Source of the DNA: Oscillospiraceae bacterium
GTDB lineage: Bacteria; Bacillota_A; Clostridia; Oscillospirales; Oscillospiraceae
Assembly (NCBI GenBank): GCA_017939025.1
Contig: JAGBAI010000121.1
Span: forward strand, 1 to 35,531
Length of the DNA: 35,531 nt
Reading direction: 5' to 3'
The translations under genes were made by a program, and so were the position numbers. Below the pieces are notes generated by a model. The model had not been told where the DNA came from. It did not search any database and was given only the letters and a program-made list of their open reading frames with translations. Below, piece by piece: positions 13,407 to 21,634 of the stretch (position 1 is its first letter; each line of letters opens with the position of its first letter).

Positions 13407-14633
13407 TTACCTCCGGCGCATTTTTCGTTCGGAATACATCCGGAAGACGGTGGAACCCAGCAGAATGCCCACTGCCATGATCCCGGCGATGGCGGCGGTG
13501 AACATACCCTTGTTGGCGAACAGCTCCATCTGACCTTGGACTGCGTAATTCATGGTGTAATATACACCGGCACCGGGGATCATGGGGAAAATGGAAATGA
13601 CCAGATAGGAAATGGCAGGATACTTTCGGATCCGGGCCATGATTTCGGAATACAATGAGGAAAAAAGGGCTGACCAGAAGTAACCCGTGATCTCACTGCC
13701 GCTTATTTCCACAGCCGCCAGATAGACTGCCCAAGACAGGGCACCGCCCAGGGCACACAGGAAGCCGCCTTTTCCATGGACGTTGAAGAGGATCATAAAT
13801 CCAATGCACCCCAGGAACGCAAAGAAGCACTGGGTACCATAGGAATAGGTGATGGGTGCGATGGACACGGGACTGCCCCATAGATGACTGGCAAGGTTCC
13901 AGGCAGAAGCAGTACCCAGAACGATGGCGGCAGCAATGAGAAAGACCTGAACGATCCGGTTAATGCCGGAGTTGGTGTCGCCATAAATAATATCCCGCAT
14001 GGCATTGGTAAAGAGCAGTCCCGGTACCAGGATCATCAACGCGCCGATGGTTACCGCGTCGGGATTCCGGGTGAGACCGGCTGCGCCCATGGCATAGGCA
14101 AGTATCGCCATCAGGAAGGCACTGGCGATGGTCTGGAAAAAGGAGTTTGCCTTCTGCTTTGCCAGATACCGGTTTGTCAGACCTACCAGGATGCCGCAGA
14201 TGCCCGCACAGACACTGTCCAGAAGATTGCCGCCAAAGAAAAGGCCGTAACCGGCAGCGCCCAGAAAATAACCCAGATATAATGTAGGGATTCCGTAATG
14301 ACTGATCTGACTCCGGACGTGATCCAGCCATTTCAGACCTTCGGAAGGTTCCGGAGTCCGGTTGCAGATAGCCCGGCTTAAATTGCTGAACTTTTCCACA
14401 GCATCCAGATTATTACCATGGGAACCGATGCGCCGCATTCGGGTAATGGGGTGACCTTCTTCGCTGGTGATGGAAACCACAAGATAATTTGGAATGGCAA
14501 AAACCTCCGAAGAGACACCATAAGCAGTCATGATGCGGCTGATGCTTTCTTCCACCCGGAAGGTCTCCGCACCGGCCATGGCCAGCTCGTAGCCAAGATT
14601 CGTTGCCAGATCCAGAAGTTTGTAATGATCCAT
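13407..14633 (-). CDS. ThrE-like threonine/serine exporter family membrane protein
   Basis: A 408-residue protein fusing both halves of the ThrE (YjjP-YjjB) family. The N-terminal cytoplasmic domain (1-115; NLGYELAMAGAETFRVEESI, YLVVSITSEEGHPITRMRRI) carries the DUF1212 signature. Then come about ten hydrophobic spans, with the ThrE_2-like half beginning near residue 265. In Corynebacterium such a fused protein exports threonine and serine. AAGGAG lies nine bases before the ATG. It lies 11 bases downstream of the HxlR gene and four bases before the zinc-ribbon gene. Substrate here is inferred from family only. Confidence 0.88.
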   Translation of the reverse strand: MDHYKLLDLATNLGYELAMAGAETFRVEESISRIMTAYGVSSEVFAIPNYLVVSITSEEGHPITRMRRIGSHGNNLDAVEKFSNLSRAICNRTPEPSEGLKWLDHVRSQISHYGIPTLYLGYFLGAAGYGLFFGGNLLDSVCAGICGILVGLTNRYLAKQKANSFFQTIASAFLMAILAYAMGAAGLTRNPDAVTIGALMILVPGLLFTNAMRDIIYGDTNSGINRIVQVFLIAAAIVLGTASAWNLASHLWGSPVSIAPITYSYGTQCFFAFLGCIGFMILFNVHGKGGFLCALGGALSWAVYLAAVEISGSEITGYFWSALFSSLYSEIMARIRKYPAISYLVISIFPMIPGAGVYYTMNYAVQGQMELFANKGMFTAAIAGIMAVGILLGSTVFRMYSERKMRRR

Positions 14634-14644
14634 AGATATACTCC

Positions 14645-15022
14645 TTACTCACAGCAGCATGAACTGCTTACCGGGTCAGAATCCATCATGAAGCAGCAGG
14701 GTTCCTGGTCTTTGCTGCGCAGATAGGCAGCGCCCCAGTCCCGCATGGCGACCAGTATGGGCATCAGACTTCTGCCTGTTTCTGTCAGCGAGTATTCTAC
14801 CTTCGGCGGGATCACTGGATATACCTCCCGGTGGATCAGCTCCTGGGCTTCCAGCTCACGCAGCTGCTGGGTGAGCATTTTAGGTGTGGCCTTTGGGATT
14901 CGCTGGCGCAGTTCTGAGAAGCGGAGCACACCGTCGGATAAATGCCAGAGAATCAGCGCTTTGTATTTTCCGCCAATGAGATCCAACGTCGCCTCCACAG
15001 GACAGTTGTCTTTCGCTTCCAT
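14645..15022 (-). CDS. HxlR-family winged-helix regulator with cysteine-rich tail
   Basis: A 125-residue MarR/HxlR-type repressor. CPVEATLDLIGGKYKALILW is the family N-terminus with the conserved early cysteine (C7), followed by FSELRQRIPKATPKMLTQQL and the wing EVYPVIPPKVEYSLTETGRS. The last 17 residues are unusual: CCFMMDSDPVSSSCCCE adds five cysteines, which could bind a soft metal or respond to redox stress. It is transcribed divergently from the copper ATPase with 166 bases between. A TACCC-AAAA-GGGTA palindrome (15038-15051) lies by its own start. Redox or metal sensing is inference from the tail and neighbour. Confidence 0.9.
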   Translation of the reverse strand: MEAKDNCPVEATLDLIGGKYKALILWHLSDGVLRFSELRQRIPKATPKMLTQQLRELEAQELIHREVYPVIPPKVEYSLTETGRSLMPILVAMRDWGAAYLRSKDQEPCCFMMDSDPVSSSCCCE

Positions 15023-15037
15023 AGTATGCCTCCTTAG

Positions 15038-15051
15038 TACCCAAAAGGGTA
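15038..15051. promoter_or_regulatory. Palindrome between hxlR and copA (candidate HxlR operator)
   Basis: TACCC (15038-15042), AAAA, GGGTA (15047-15051), 16 bases upstream of the hxlR ATG. HxlR-family sites are often short inverted TA-CC/GG-TA motifs. It lies near the start point expected from the extended -10 TGTCATACT (minus strand). Confidence 0.45.
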
Positions 15052-15074
15052 GTATGACACAAAATAGTGCATAC

Positions 15075-15102
15075 TTGCATTTTTACTATCGTATGGTAAA
15101 AT
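15075..15102 (+). promoter_or_regulatory. copA promoter with overlapping imperfect palindrome
   Basis: TTGCAT (15075-15080), 16-base spacer, TAAAAT (15097-15102), with TGG before the -10. The spacer and -10 contain TACTATCGTATGGTA (15084-15098), an imperfect palindrome that would place a repressor on the promoter. I see no CopY-type TACA-TGTA box. Confidence 0.55.
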
Positions 15103-15188
15103 GATATCACAGGATAGAGAAAAGGTCAATTGCTGTTGATTTTTTCTTTCAAATCTTAGATAATAAACAATAGAAATGAGGGATGTGT

Positions 15189-17933
15189 ATGAAGCTGAAA
15201 TTTAACGTTACCGGCATGACCTGTGCTGCCTGCTCTGCCCGGGTGGAAAAGGTGACCAATGCCGTTCCCGGTGTACGGAAGGCAGAGGTCAATTTGCTGG
15301 CAGGCACCATGCAGGTGGAAGCGGAATCTGCACAGGTAACGGCTGCTGTCATCACTGCTGTGCAGAAGGCAGGTTATGGTGCCTTTGTACCAGGTGAAAA
15401 CAAAGCGGAAAAGAAGGATGAGAAGAATCCCCAGGAAGATGCTTTGAAGGAAATGAAGAAGCGGATCATCGGCTCCTTTGCCTGCCTGATCGTCTTGATG
15501 TACTTTACCATGGGCCACATGATCGGCCTTCCGGAGCCCCATTGGTATCATGGCACGGAAAATGCGTTGGTGGCGGCACTGCTGCAGTTCTTTCTGACTT
15601 TGCCTCCGGTATACTTGAACCGGGTCTATTACAGCCGGGGGCTGAAAGCCCTGTGGAATAAGGCGCCCAACATGGATTCTCTGATCGCGGTGGGTTCCAT
15701 CGCGTCTCTGGCCTACGGTATTGTGGCACTGTTCCGTATGGCTTATGGTATGGGCCATGGCGACTGGGCACTGGTAGAAATGTACCGGGAAAACCTGTAT
15801 TTTGAATCCGCGGCCATGATTCTGACTCTGATTACCTTGGGTAAGTTTCTGGAAACCCGGGCCAAGGGCCGCACCGGTGATGCCATCTGTGCGCTGATGG
15901 ATCTGAGTCCCAAGACGGCAACTGTCCGGCGCAACGGGGTTGATACGGAAATCCCAGTGGAAGAGGTGCAGGTGGGAGATGTGGTTATCGTCCGTTCCGG
16001 CGGCAGTGTCCCCGTGGACGGTACCGTGCTGGAGGGCCGGGCTTCTGTTGACCAGAGTGCTCTTACCGGCGAAAGCGTTCCTGTGGAAAAACTGCCTGGT
16101 GATACTGTGGCAGCAGCAACGATCAACACCGAAGGCTACTTGGAATTCCGGGCAGACAAAGTGGGTGAGGATACCACTCTGGCTCAGGTGATCCGCATGG
16201 TGGAAGAGGCCGGTGGCTCCAAAGCCCCCATTGCCCGGCTGGCGGATAAGATCGCAGGTATTTTTGTTCCGGTGGTCATGGGCATTTCGGTGATAACGCT
16301 GATTGTCTGGATGCTGATGGGCTATGGCCTGGAATTTGCATTAAATTGTGCCATTTCCGTTCTGGTGATCTCCTGTCCCTGTGCTCTGGGTCTGGCAACA
16401 CCTGTTGCCATCATGGTGGGTACCGGACGGGGTGCCCAGATGGGCGTGCTGTTTAAAAATGCGGAAGCACTGGAGAATCTGCATCACATTGATACGGTAG
16501 TTCTGGACAAGACCGGAACCCTCACCACCGGTAAGCCGGAGGTTACAGACATTTTGCCGGGAAGCAACAATGCAGATGATCTGATGCGTATTGCTGCGGC
16601 ATTGGAGAGTAAATCTGAGCATCCCTTTGCCAAGGCAATTTTGAAGAGGATGGGAAGCAAAGACTATCCCGAGGCTGCGGACTTTGAGACTCTGCCCGGC
16701 CGGGGTGTAGCGGGAACCATTCAGGGAATCCGCTATTATGGTGGTAACGGACGTCTGATGCAGGAGCTGGGCGTTGCGATCCCCGAATTGCCAGAGTTGG
16801 CCCAGGTTGGCAAGACCCCTTTGCATTTTGCCAGCGAAAAGGGCGAATATCTGGGAACCATCGCCGCAGCAGATGTGCTGAAAGAGGACTCCATGGCGGC
16901 AGTGAAAGCCATGCAGGCGCTGCACCTGGACGTTGTTATGCTCACAGGAGATAACGAGAAAACAGCTAAGGCCATTGCCGCCAAGGCTGGTATTACCCAT
17001 GTGATCTCGGACGTTCTGCCTACTGACAAGGCGGGTGCTGTTCAGCAGCTCCAGAAGGAGAATCATCGGGTGCTGATGGTGGGCGACGGCATCAACGATG
17101 CTCCGGCTCTGGTCACTGCCGATGTGGGCATGGCCATCGGTGCTGGTACGGACATTGCTATGGAATCTGCAGATATTGTGCTGATGAACAGTTCGTTAGC
17201 CGCAGTCAGCGGTGCCATTGAACTTAGCAAGGCGACAATCCGTAATATCCGTGAAAATTTGTTCTGGGCATTCTTCTATAATACGCTTGGAATTCCCTTG
17301 GCGGCGGGCTTGTTCTATCTGCCCTTCGGATTGCAGTTGAGTCCCATGATCGGAGCGGCAGCGATGAGTCTCAGCTCTGTATTTGTGGTGAGCAATGCCC
17401 TGCGTCTGCGATTCTTCAAACCCAGAACCAACCTGACTCCGGCTTGTGCCTGTGCACCGGCAATGGAAGAGGTGCCCATCCCGGCAGCAGCAATGCCGGA
17501 AGAAAAGCCAGCAGCACAGCCCCAGAAGGAAATCGTCATCCACGTCAATGGTATGATGTGCTCTCACTGCACCGCATCCGTGGAGGCAGCCTGCAAGAAG
17601 GTTCCCGGAACCGTCAGTGCTGTGGCAGATCTGGAAAAGAAAATCGTCACTGTGACTGGCTCTGCTGACGAAGAAGCATTGAAGCAGGCCATCCGGGAGG
17701 AAGACTACGAAGTGGTAGAGGAGCCTAAGCCTCAGACCATCACCATTGGCGTTGGCGGCATGATGTGTTCCCACTGCACCGCATCCGTGGAGGCAGCCTG
17801 CAAGAAGGTTCCCGGCACTATAAGCGCCGTAGCAGATCTGGAAAAGAAATGCGTAACCGTAACCGGCAATGCCGATCTGGAAGCGCTGAAAAAAGCCATC
17901 AAAGACGAAGACTACGAAATTTTGGAGGGCTGA
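15189..17933 (+). CDS. copA: Copper-translocating P1B-type ATPase with three HMA domains
   Basis: A 914-residue copper-exporting ATPase. The N-terminal metal-binding HMA domain has GMTCAAC (9-15). After the first membrane helices come TGES (actuator), the CPC ion-binding motif C396-P397-C398 in ISCPCALGLATPVA, the phosphorylation site D440 in DKTGTLTTG, an HP motif in SEHPFAKAIL and GDGINDAPALVTADVGMAIG. The core ends near residue 745; an alanine/proline linker then joins two further HMA domains (CxxC at 791/794 and 860/863) whose DNA is nearly identical. Most copper ATPases carry all HMA domains at the N-terminus, so this layout is atypical. The second ATG (15189) has GAGGG at six bases; the ATG at 15183 is too close. 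Confidence 0.96.
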   Translation: MKLKFNVTGMTCAACSARVEKVTNAVPGVRKAEVNLLAGTMQVEAESAQVTAAVITAVQKAGYGAFVPGENKAEKKDEKNPQEDALKEMKKRIIGSFACLIVLMYFTMGHMIGLPEPHWYHGTENALVAALLQFFLTLPPVYLNRVYYSRGLKALWNKAPNMDSLIAVGSIASLAYGIVALFRMAYGMGHGDWALVEMYRENLYFESAAMILTLITLGKFLETRAKGRTGDAICALMDLSPKTATVRRNGVDTEIPVEEVQVGDVVIVRSGGSVPVDGTVLEGRASVDQSALTGESVPVEKLPGDTVAAATINTEGYLEFRADKVGEDTTLAQVIRMVEEAGGSKAPIARLADKIAGIFVPVVMGISVITLIVWMLMGYGLEFALNCAISVLVISCPCALGLATPVAIMVGTGRGAQMGVLFKNAEALENLHHIDTVVLDKTGTLTTGKPEVTDILPGSNNADDLMRIAAALESKSEHPFAKAILKRMGSKDYPEAADFETLPGRGVAGTIQGIRYYGGNGRLMQELGVAIPELPELAQVGKTPLHFASEKGEYLGTIAAADVLKEDSMAAVKAMQALHLDVVMLTGDNEKTAKAIAAKAGITHVISDVLPTDKAGAVQQLQKENHRVLMVGDGINDAPALVTADVGMAIGAGTDIAMESADIVLMNSSLAAVSGAIELSKATIRNIRENLFWAFFYNTLGIPLAAGLFYLPFGLQLSPMIGAAAMSLSSVFVVSNALRLRFFKPRTNLTPACACAPAMEEVPIPAAAMPEEKPAAQPQKEIVIHVNGMMCSHCTASVEAACKKVPGTVSAVADLEKKIVTVTGSADEEALKQAIREEDYEVVEEPKPQTITIGVGGMMCSHCTASVEAACKKVPGTISAVADLEKKCVTVTGNADLEALKKAIKDEDYEILEG
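17550..17930 (+). repeat. Tandem 207-bp duplication encoding two C-terminal HMA domains of CopA
   Basis: Two copies of an HMA-encoding unit with a 207-base offset (69 codons). A 44-base stretch beginning at 17565 is identical to that beginning at 17772; flanking parts differ mostly at third codon positions. The domain pair differs at only about ten of 58 residues. Confidence 0.9.
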
Positions 17934-17935
17934 AT

Positions 17936-18853
17936 ATGAGACAGGACATTTGGTACGATTCCAAAGGGACAGGCAAGATCCACGCTTGCCGCTGGACACC
18001 GGAAGGACAGCCGAAGGCAGTGCTGCAGATCGTCCACGGTATTGCGGAATTTGTGGAGCGGTATGACAAATTTGCTGAATATCTGACGGGTCTTGGTTAT
18101 GTGGTGGTGGGCGAAGACCACATGGGCCACGGCCAGTCTATCAACGGCGAGGGCATTCAGGGCTATTTCCATAGCGGTTGGTTTGCTGCCATTGAAGATA
18201 CCATGCAGCTGATGAAGGATACTATGGCCCAGTATCCGGGGATTCCTTATGTTCTGTTTGGTCATTCCATGGGCTCCTTTATGGCAAGAACTATCCTGTG
18301 CAAGTACCCGGACAGCGGCATTTCGGCTGCCATCATCTGCGGCACCGGCTGGCAGCCTGCTTTTGCCCTGCCTGCTTTGATCAAGGTGGTGGAGGCCATT
18401 TGTAAAAAGACTGGCGAGACTCTGCCCAATGAAAAGCTGCAAGGTTTGGTTTTCGGCAGCTACAACAACAAAGTAGAGCATCCCCGGACGGAATATGACT
18501 GGCTAAGCCGGGATAATAAAATCGTGGACGCCTATATTGCCCATCCTCTGTGCGGTTTCACAGCATCCTGCGGTCTGTTGCGGGAAATGATGAAGGGAAT
18601 CCTTTATATTGAGCAGCCGAATAATCTGGCAGCCATGCGTAAGGATCTGCCGGTGTTCTTCATTGCCGGTGGGGATGATCCGGTTGGCAGCTACGGAAAG
18701 GGCGTAAAGCACGCGGCTGAGGCCTTCAAAAAAGCTGGTATGACGGATGTCTCGGTGAGAATTTATCCCCTGTGCCGCCATGAAATCCTTAATGAGATCA
18801 ATAAGGAAGAGATCTTTGAGGATGTGGTGCAGTGGCTCGAAAAAAAGCTGTAA
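17936..18853 (+). CDS. Alpha/beta hydrolase (serine aminopeptidase/monoacylglycerol lipase-like)
   Basis: A 305-residue Hydrolase_4 family enzyme. Nucleophile S111 lies in GHSMG (109-113). The oxyanion region VHGIAEFVERYDKFAEYLTG (33-52) and the DHMGHGQS loop (61-68) are typical of monoacylglycerol-lipase/lysophospholipase-like proteins. The acid is probably one of the aspartates in AGGDDPVGSYG, and the base is the histidine in CRHEILNE near the C-terminus. It begins two bases after the copA stop with GGAGGG inside the end of copA, so translation is probably coupled. A link with copper export is not obvious; it may simply be co-transcribed. It ends in an almost blank 77-base gap. Confidence 0.92.
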   Translation: MRQDIWYDSKGTGKIHACRWTPEGQPKAVLQIVHGIAEFVERYDKFAEYLTGLGYVVVGEDHMGHGQSINGEGIQGYFHSGWFAAIEDTMQLMKDTMAQYPGIPYVLFGHSMGSFMARTILCKYPDSGISAAIICGTGWQPAFALPALIKVVEAICKKTGETLPNEKLQGLVFGSYNNKVEHPRTEYDWLSRDNKIVDAYIAHPLCGFTASCGLLREMMKGILYIEQPNNLAAMRKDLPVFFIAGGDDPVGSYGKGVKHAAEAFKKAGMTDVSVRIYPLCRHEILNEINKEEIFEDVVQWLEKKL

Positions 18854-18930
18854 ATAACATATAATGTCCGTTTTATCGTACTGAATACTTGATACACTGT
18901 AGTCACAACAAAGAAGAAAGGTTGATGGCT

Positions 18931-19065
18931 ATGGCAATGTATCAGGTTAAATATGTTCACGGACACATTCAGGTTTACGATCTTAACGGAAAATTCCTGT
19001 TCTCTGCGGACAGTGAACGGGAAGTCAGAGAGGAATTGATGGAGTATGCGCAATGTGCGGCTTGA
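18931..19065 (+). CDS. Short ORF overlapping the truA start (44 aa)
   Basis: Reads MAMYQVKYVHGHIQVYDLNG and ends ELMEYAQCAA. The weak SD AAAGG (18917-18921) is nine bases from this ATG; an alternative ATG at 18925 adds MA. Its final 20 bases overlap the first codons of truA in another frame, a coupling arrangement often seen for real genes. The beta-strand-rich YQVKYVHGHIQVYDLNGKFL looks like a plausible small domain, but I do not recognise the family. Confidence 0.6.
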   Translation: MAMYQVKYVHGHIQVYDLNGKFLFSADSEREVREELMEYAQCAA

Positions 19066-19780
19066 TATCTGCTATGATGGAACCCGCTACCGGGGCTGGC
19101 AGCGGCTGCCTGGCAGGATGGACACAATCCAGGGAAAGCTGGAAACAGCTTTGTCACGGATCCTTGGGGAGACCATTGAAATCAGCGGCAGCGGCCGTAC
19201 GGATGCCGGTGTCCACGCGAAGGGACAGGTGGCCAATTTCCACTGTGAGAGCACCATGCCGACGGCAGAAATCCTGGCGAAGCTTCGCCGGTATCTGCCG
19301 GAGGATATTGGCATATATTCCTGCAAGGATGTTTCCACACGGTTCCACGCCCGGTTAAATGCGAAGGAAAAGACTTACTGCTACCGAATCTGGAACAGTG
19401 ACAGTCCCTGCGTCTTTGATCGGCGGTTTGTGACGGTGATGCCGGAACCTCTGGATGTGGCAGTGATGCAACAGGCGGCCCAACTGCTTTTGGGTGAGCA
19501 TGACTTTTCGGCCTTCTGCGGTAATGCGAAAATGAAAAAATCTACAGTCCGCTACATCCGTTCTATTGAGATCCTCCGCTGTGGGGAAGAATTACAGCTG
19601 CGTTTTACCGGCAACGGTTTCCTGCATAATATGGTGCGGATTTTGGTGGGAACCCTGGTGGAAGTGGGCAGGGGAGAGCGGAAGGCGGAATCCATTCCTG
19701 CCCTGTTTGGCGGAAAGCGGGCGGAGGCAGGCTTCCTGGCCCCGGCCCAGGGACTATGCCTGGAGGAGGTAATGTATTGA
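19046..19780 (+). CDS. truA: tRNA pseudouridine(38-40) synthase TruA
   Basis: Isomerises uridines 38-40 of tRNA anticodon arms. The 244 residues contain the catalytic aspartate D53 in SGRTDAGVHAKGQVANF, RFHARLNAKEKTYCYRIWNS, GEHDFSAFCGNAK and the C-terminal FTGNGFLHNMVRILVGTLVE. ATG 19046 lies inside the end of the 44-residue ORF with AGAGGA about 11 bases upstream. Its stop overlaps the TTG start of the next gene (TTGA), a further coupling. Confidence 0.97.
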   Translation: MRNVRLDICYDGTRYRGWQRLPGRMDTIQGKLETALSRILGETIEISGSGRTDAGVHAKGQVANFHCESTMPTAEILAKLRRYLPEDIGIYSCKDVSTRFHARLNAKEKTYCYRIWNSDSPCVFDRRFVTVMPEPLDVAVMQQAAQLLLGEHDFSAFCGNAKMKKSTVRYIRSIEILRCGEELQLRFTGNGFLHNMVRILVGTLVEVGRGERKAESIPALFGGKRAEAGFLAPAQGLCLEEVMY

Positions 19781-20118
19781 ACATTCAGATTTTTGGCAAA
19801 AGCAAATGCTTTGACACAAAGAAAGCCGAGCGCTACTTTAAGGAGCGCCGGATCAAATTCCAGTCCATCGATTTGAAAAAATACGGCATGTCTCCCAAGG
19901 AGTTCGACAGCGTTCTACGGGCAGTGGGCGGTATTGATAATCTCATCGATTGGGACAGCAAGGCCCCTGAGGTGACTCTCATGAAATACATGGAGGACAA
20001 GCGGGCCAAGGAGGATAAAGTATTTGATGATCCCATGCTGATGAAAACCCCGGTAGTGCGCAACGGAAAGCAGGCTACCGTAGGTTACTGCCCGGAAATC
20101 TGGGCAAAATGGGAATAA
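19777..20118 (+). CDS. ArsC/Spx-family (arsenate reductase-like) protein
   Basis: Thioredoxin-fold protein of 113 residues with the ArsC-family pattern IQIFGKSKCFDTKKAERYFK, FQSIDLKKYGMSPKEFDSVL, and MLMKTPVVRNGKQATVGYCP near the C-terminus. The single cysteine C10 (KCFDTKK) is in the ArsC active-site position; the second cysteine of Spx (CxxC) is absent, so this is not Spx itself. The reading frame fits a TTG start at 19777, seven bases after GGAGG and overlapping the truA stop by four bases; an ATG start further upstream lies inside truA. Real substrate unknown: arsenate is not assured by family membership. Confidence 0.85.
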   Translation: MNIQIFGKSKCFDTKKAERYFKERRIKFQSIDLKKYGMSPKEFDSVLRAVGGIDNLIDWDSKAPEVTLMKYMEDKRAKEDKVFDDPMLMKTPVVRNGKQATVGYCPEIWAKWE

Positions 20119-20172
20119 TATAACCGATTATACTGATTGAAATTCAAGATTTTAAATTGAAAAGAGTATTAC

Positions 20173-20206
20173 AAAAGCAGTCTTCTGTATAGGAGACTGC
20201 TTTTTA
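20173..20206 (+). terminator. Terminator after the truA unit
   Basis: AAAAGCAGTCT (about 20173-20183) pairs with AGACTGCTTTT (about 20194-20204), 10-base loop, followed by T-rich sequence. Confidence 0.88.
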
Positions 20207-20267
20207 CTGCTTCTTTGCTTTTTTTACTTGCAGTATTGGGAATTTGGTGATATTATAGGAGGATGTA

Positions 20268-21617
20268 ATGACCCGAGTTTTTAACCAGATCAACGGAATT
20301 CTTTGGGGTGCACCGGCTTTGCTGCTGATTTTGACCGTGGGATTGTTTTTGAGCCTGCGGCTTCACTTTGTACAGCTGCGTCTTTTGCCCAGGGCACTGG
20401 GACAGCTGGGCAGAAGCCTTCGGCGGAAAGACGGCAGATCTGAATTTCAGGCTCTGTGTACGGCTCTGGCGGCTACCGTCGGTACCGGGAATCTGGCTGG
20501 GGTGGCTGGTGCCATCTGTCTGGGAGGCCCTGGAGCGGTGTTCTGGATGTGGCTGTGCGGGATCCTCGGCATGGTCACAAAATATGCTGAAGCGGTGTTG
20601 GCAGTCCGGTACCGTGTGAAGACAGAAGCTGGCTACAAAGGTGGCCCCATGTATGTAATGGAACTGGGGCTGGGAAGCCGCTGGAAGCCCATGGCAATGG
20701 CGTATTGCCTATTTGGATTGCTCGCTTCCTTTGGTATTGGCAACGGTGTACAGATCCGTACTGTTCTTTCGGGAATCAATATGGTTCAGTCCCGTTTTGG
20801 CATGGCTGTCTCCAGACAGGGGAATCTTTTGCTCGGGGTTCTTCTTGCAATATTGATTGGCAGACTTTTGCTTGGTGGTGCCAGACGAATTGGGGAGGCG
20901 GCTCAGTTGCTGGTGCCCATTGCGGCGGCGGGATATATCCTGCTGTGTTTGGGAGTGCTGATCCTCCGGGCAGAAGCAATCCCCCGGGCATTTGCTTCGA
21001 TCCTGCAGGGTGCTTTTTCTCCCAGAGCAGTGACCGGCGGCATACTGGGCTCCAGTTTCCAAGCTCTGCGCATTGGCTGTTCCCGTGGTGTCTTTACCAA
21101 CGAGGCAGGAATGGGTACAGCGGCCATTGCTCACGGATCTGCTGAGGTGTCACATCCCGCTCAACAGGGGTTGATGGGCATTGTGGAAGTTTTTCTGGAT
21201 ACAATTGTGATTTGTACGCTGACAGCTCTGGTGATCTTGACCAGCGGAGCGCCTGTTCCCTATGGATCGGAAGCTGGGGTGGAACTGACCACCTGGGCAT
21301 TTTCTCAGATTTATGGCTCGTTTGCTTCGGTATTTCTGGCGCTGGCCCTGTGCCTGTTTGCGGTGGCAACGGTTTTGGGATGGGGACTTTACGGTGCCCG
21401 GTGCGCCTGCTATTTCTTTGGGAGAGATGTGTGGAAGGCATATGCCCTGGCCCAGACGGCCATGGTTGTGGTGGCTTCTACAATGGACGCAGCTTCTCTC
21501 TGGCAGTTTTCTGAAATGCTCAATGGCCTGATGGTCATTCCGAATTTGATAACATTGGCAGCCCTCTCTTCAGAGGTAGTTCGCCTTACTAAAGATTATG
21601 AAAAAACCGGCAGTTAA
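20268..21617 (+). CDS. AGCS-family sodium:alanine/glycine symporter
   Basis: Membrane transporter of 449 residues with about eleven hydrophobic spans. Family signatures include FQALCTALAATVGTGNLAGV (66-85), GGPGAVFWMWLCGILGMVTK, GYKGGPMYVMELGLG, RGVFTNEAGMGTAAIAHGSA and PYGSEAGVELTTWAFSQIYG. It imports alanine or glycine with Na+ (or H+). AGGAGG lies six bases before the ATG. It is followed after 17 bases by an aminotransferase, and amino-acid uptake plus transamination is a sensible pairing. The hairpin ACCGGC/GCCGGT (21606-21622) just after the stop lacks a T-run, so the two genes are probably co-transcribed. Confidence 0.95.
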   Translation: MTRVFNQINGILWGAPALLLILTVGLFLSLRLHFVQLRLLPRALGQLGRSLRRKDGRSEFQALCTALAATVGTGNLAGVAGAICLGGPGAVFWMWLCGILGMVTKYAEAVLAVRYRVKTEAGYKGGPMYVMELGLGSRWKPMAMAYCLFGLLASFGIGNGVQIRTVLSGINMVQSRFGMAVSRQGNLLLGVLLAILIGRLLLGGARRIGEAAQLLVPIAAAGYILLCLGVLILRAEAIPRAFASILQGAFSPRAVTGGILGSSFQALRIGCSRGVFTNEAGMGTAAIAHGSAEVSHPAQQGLMGIVEVFLDTIVICTLTALVILTSGAPVPYGSEAGVELTTWAFSQIYGSFASVFLALALCLFAVATVLGWGLYGARCACYFFGRDVWKAYALAQTAMVVVASTMDAASLWQFSEMLNGLMVIPNLITLAALSSEVVRLTKDYEKTGS

Positions 21618-21634
21618 GCCGGTGGAGGTAACTT

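Noticed and set aside
19777..20118. Spx global regulator
   Set aside because: Spx has a CxxC redox pair; here only the first cysteine (C10) is present. ArsC-like is the safer label.
20228..20256. TTGCAG-17-TATTAT as promoter of the AGCS symporter
   Set aside because: A start from this -10 would fall within or past the AGGAGG ribosome binding site, so it cannot give a normal leader. The real promoter must lie further upstream.
21606..21622. Hairpin after the symporter as a terminator
   Set aside because: The 6-bp stem is not followed by T residues and the next gene's SD begins directly after it, so co-transcription is more likely.
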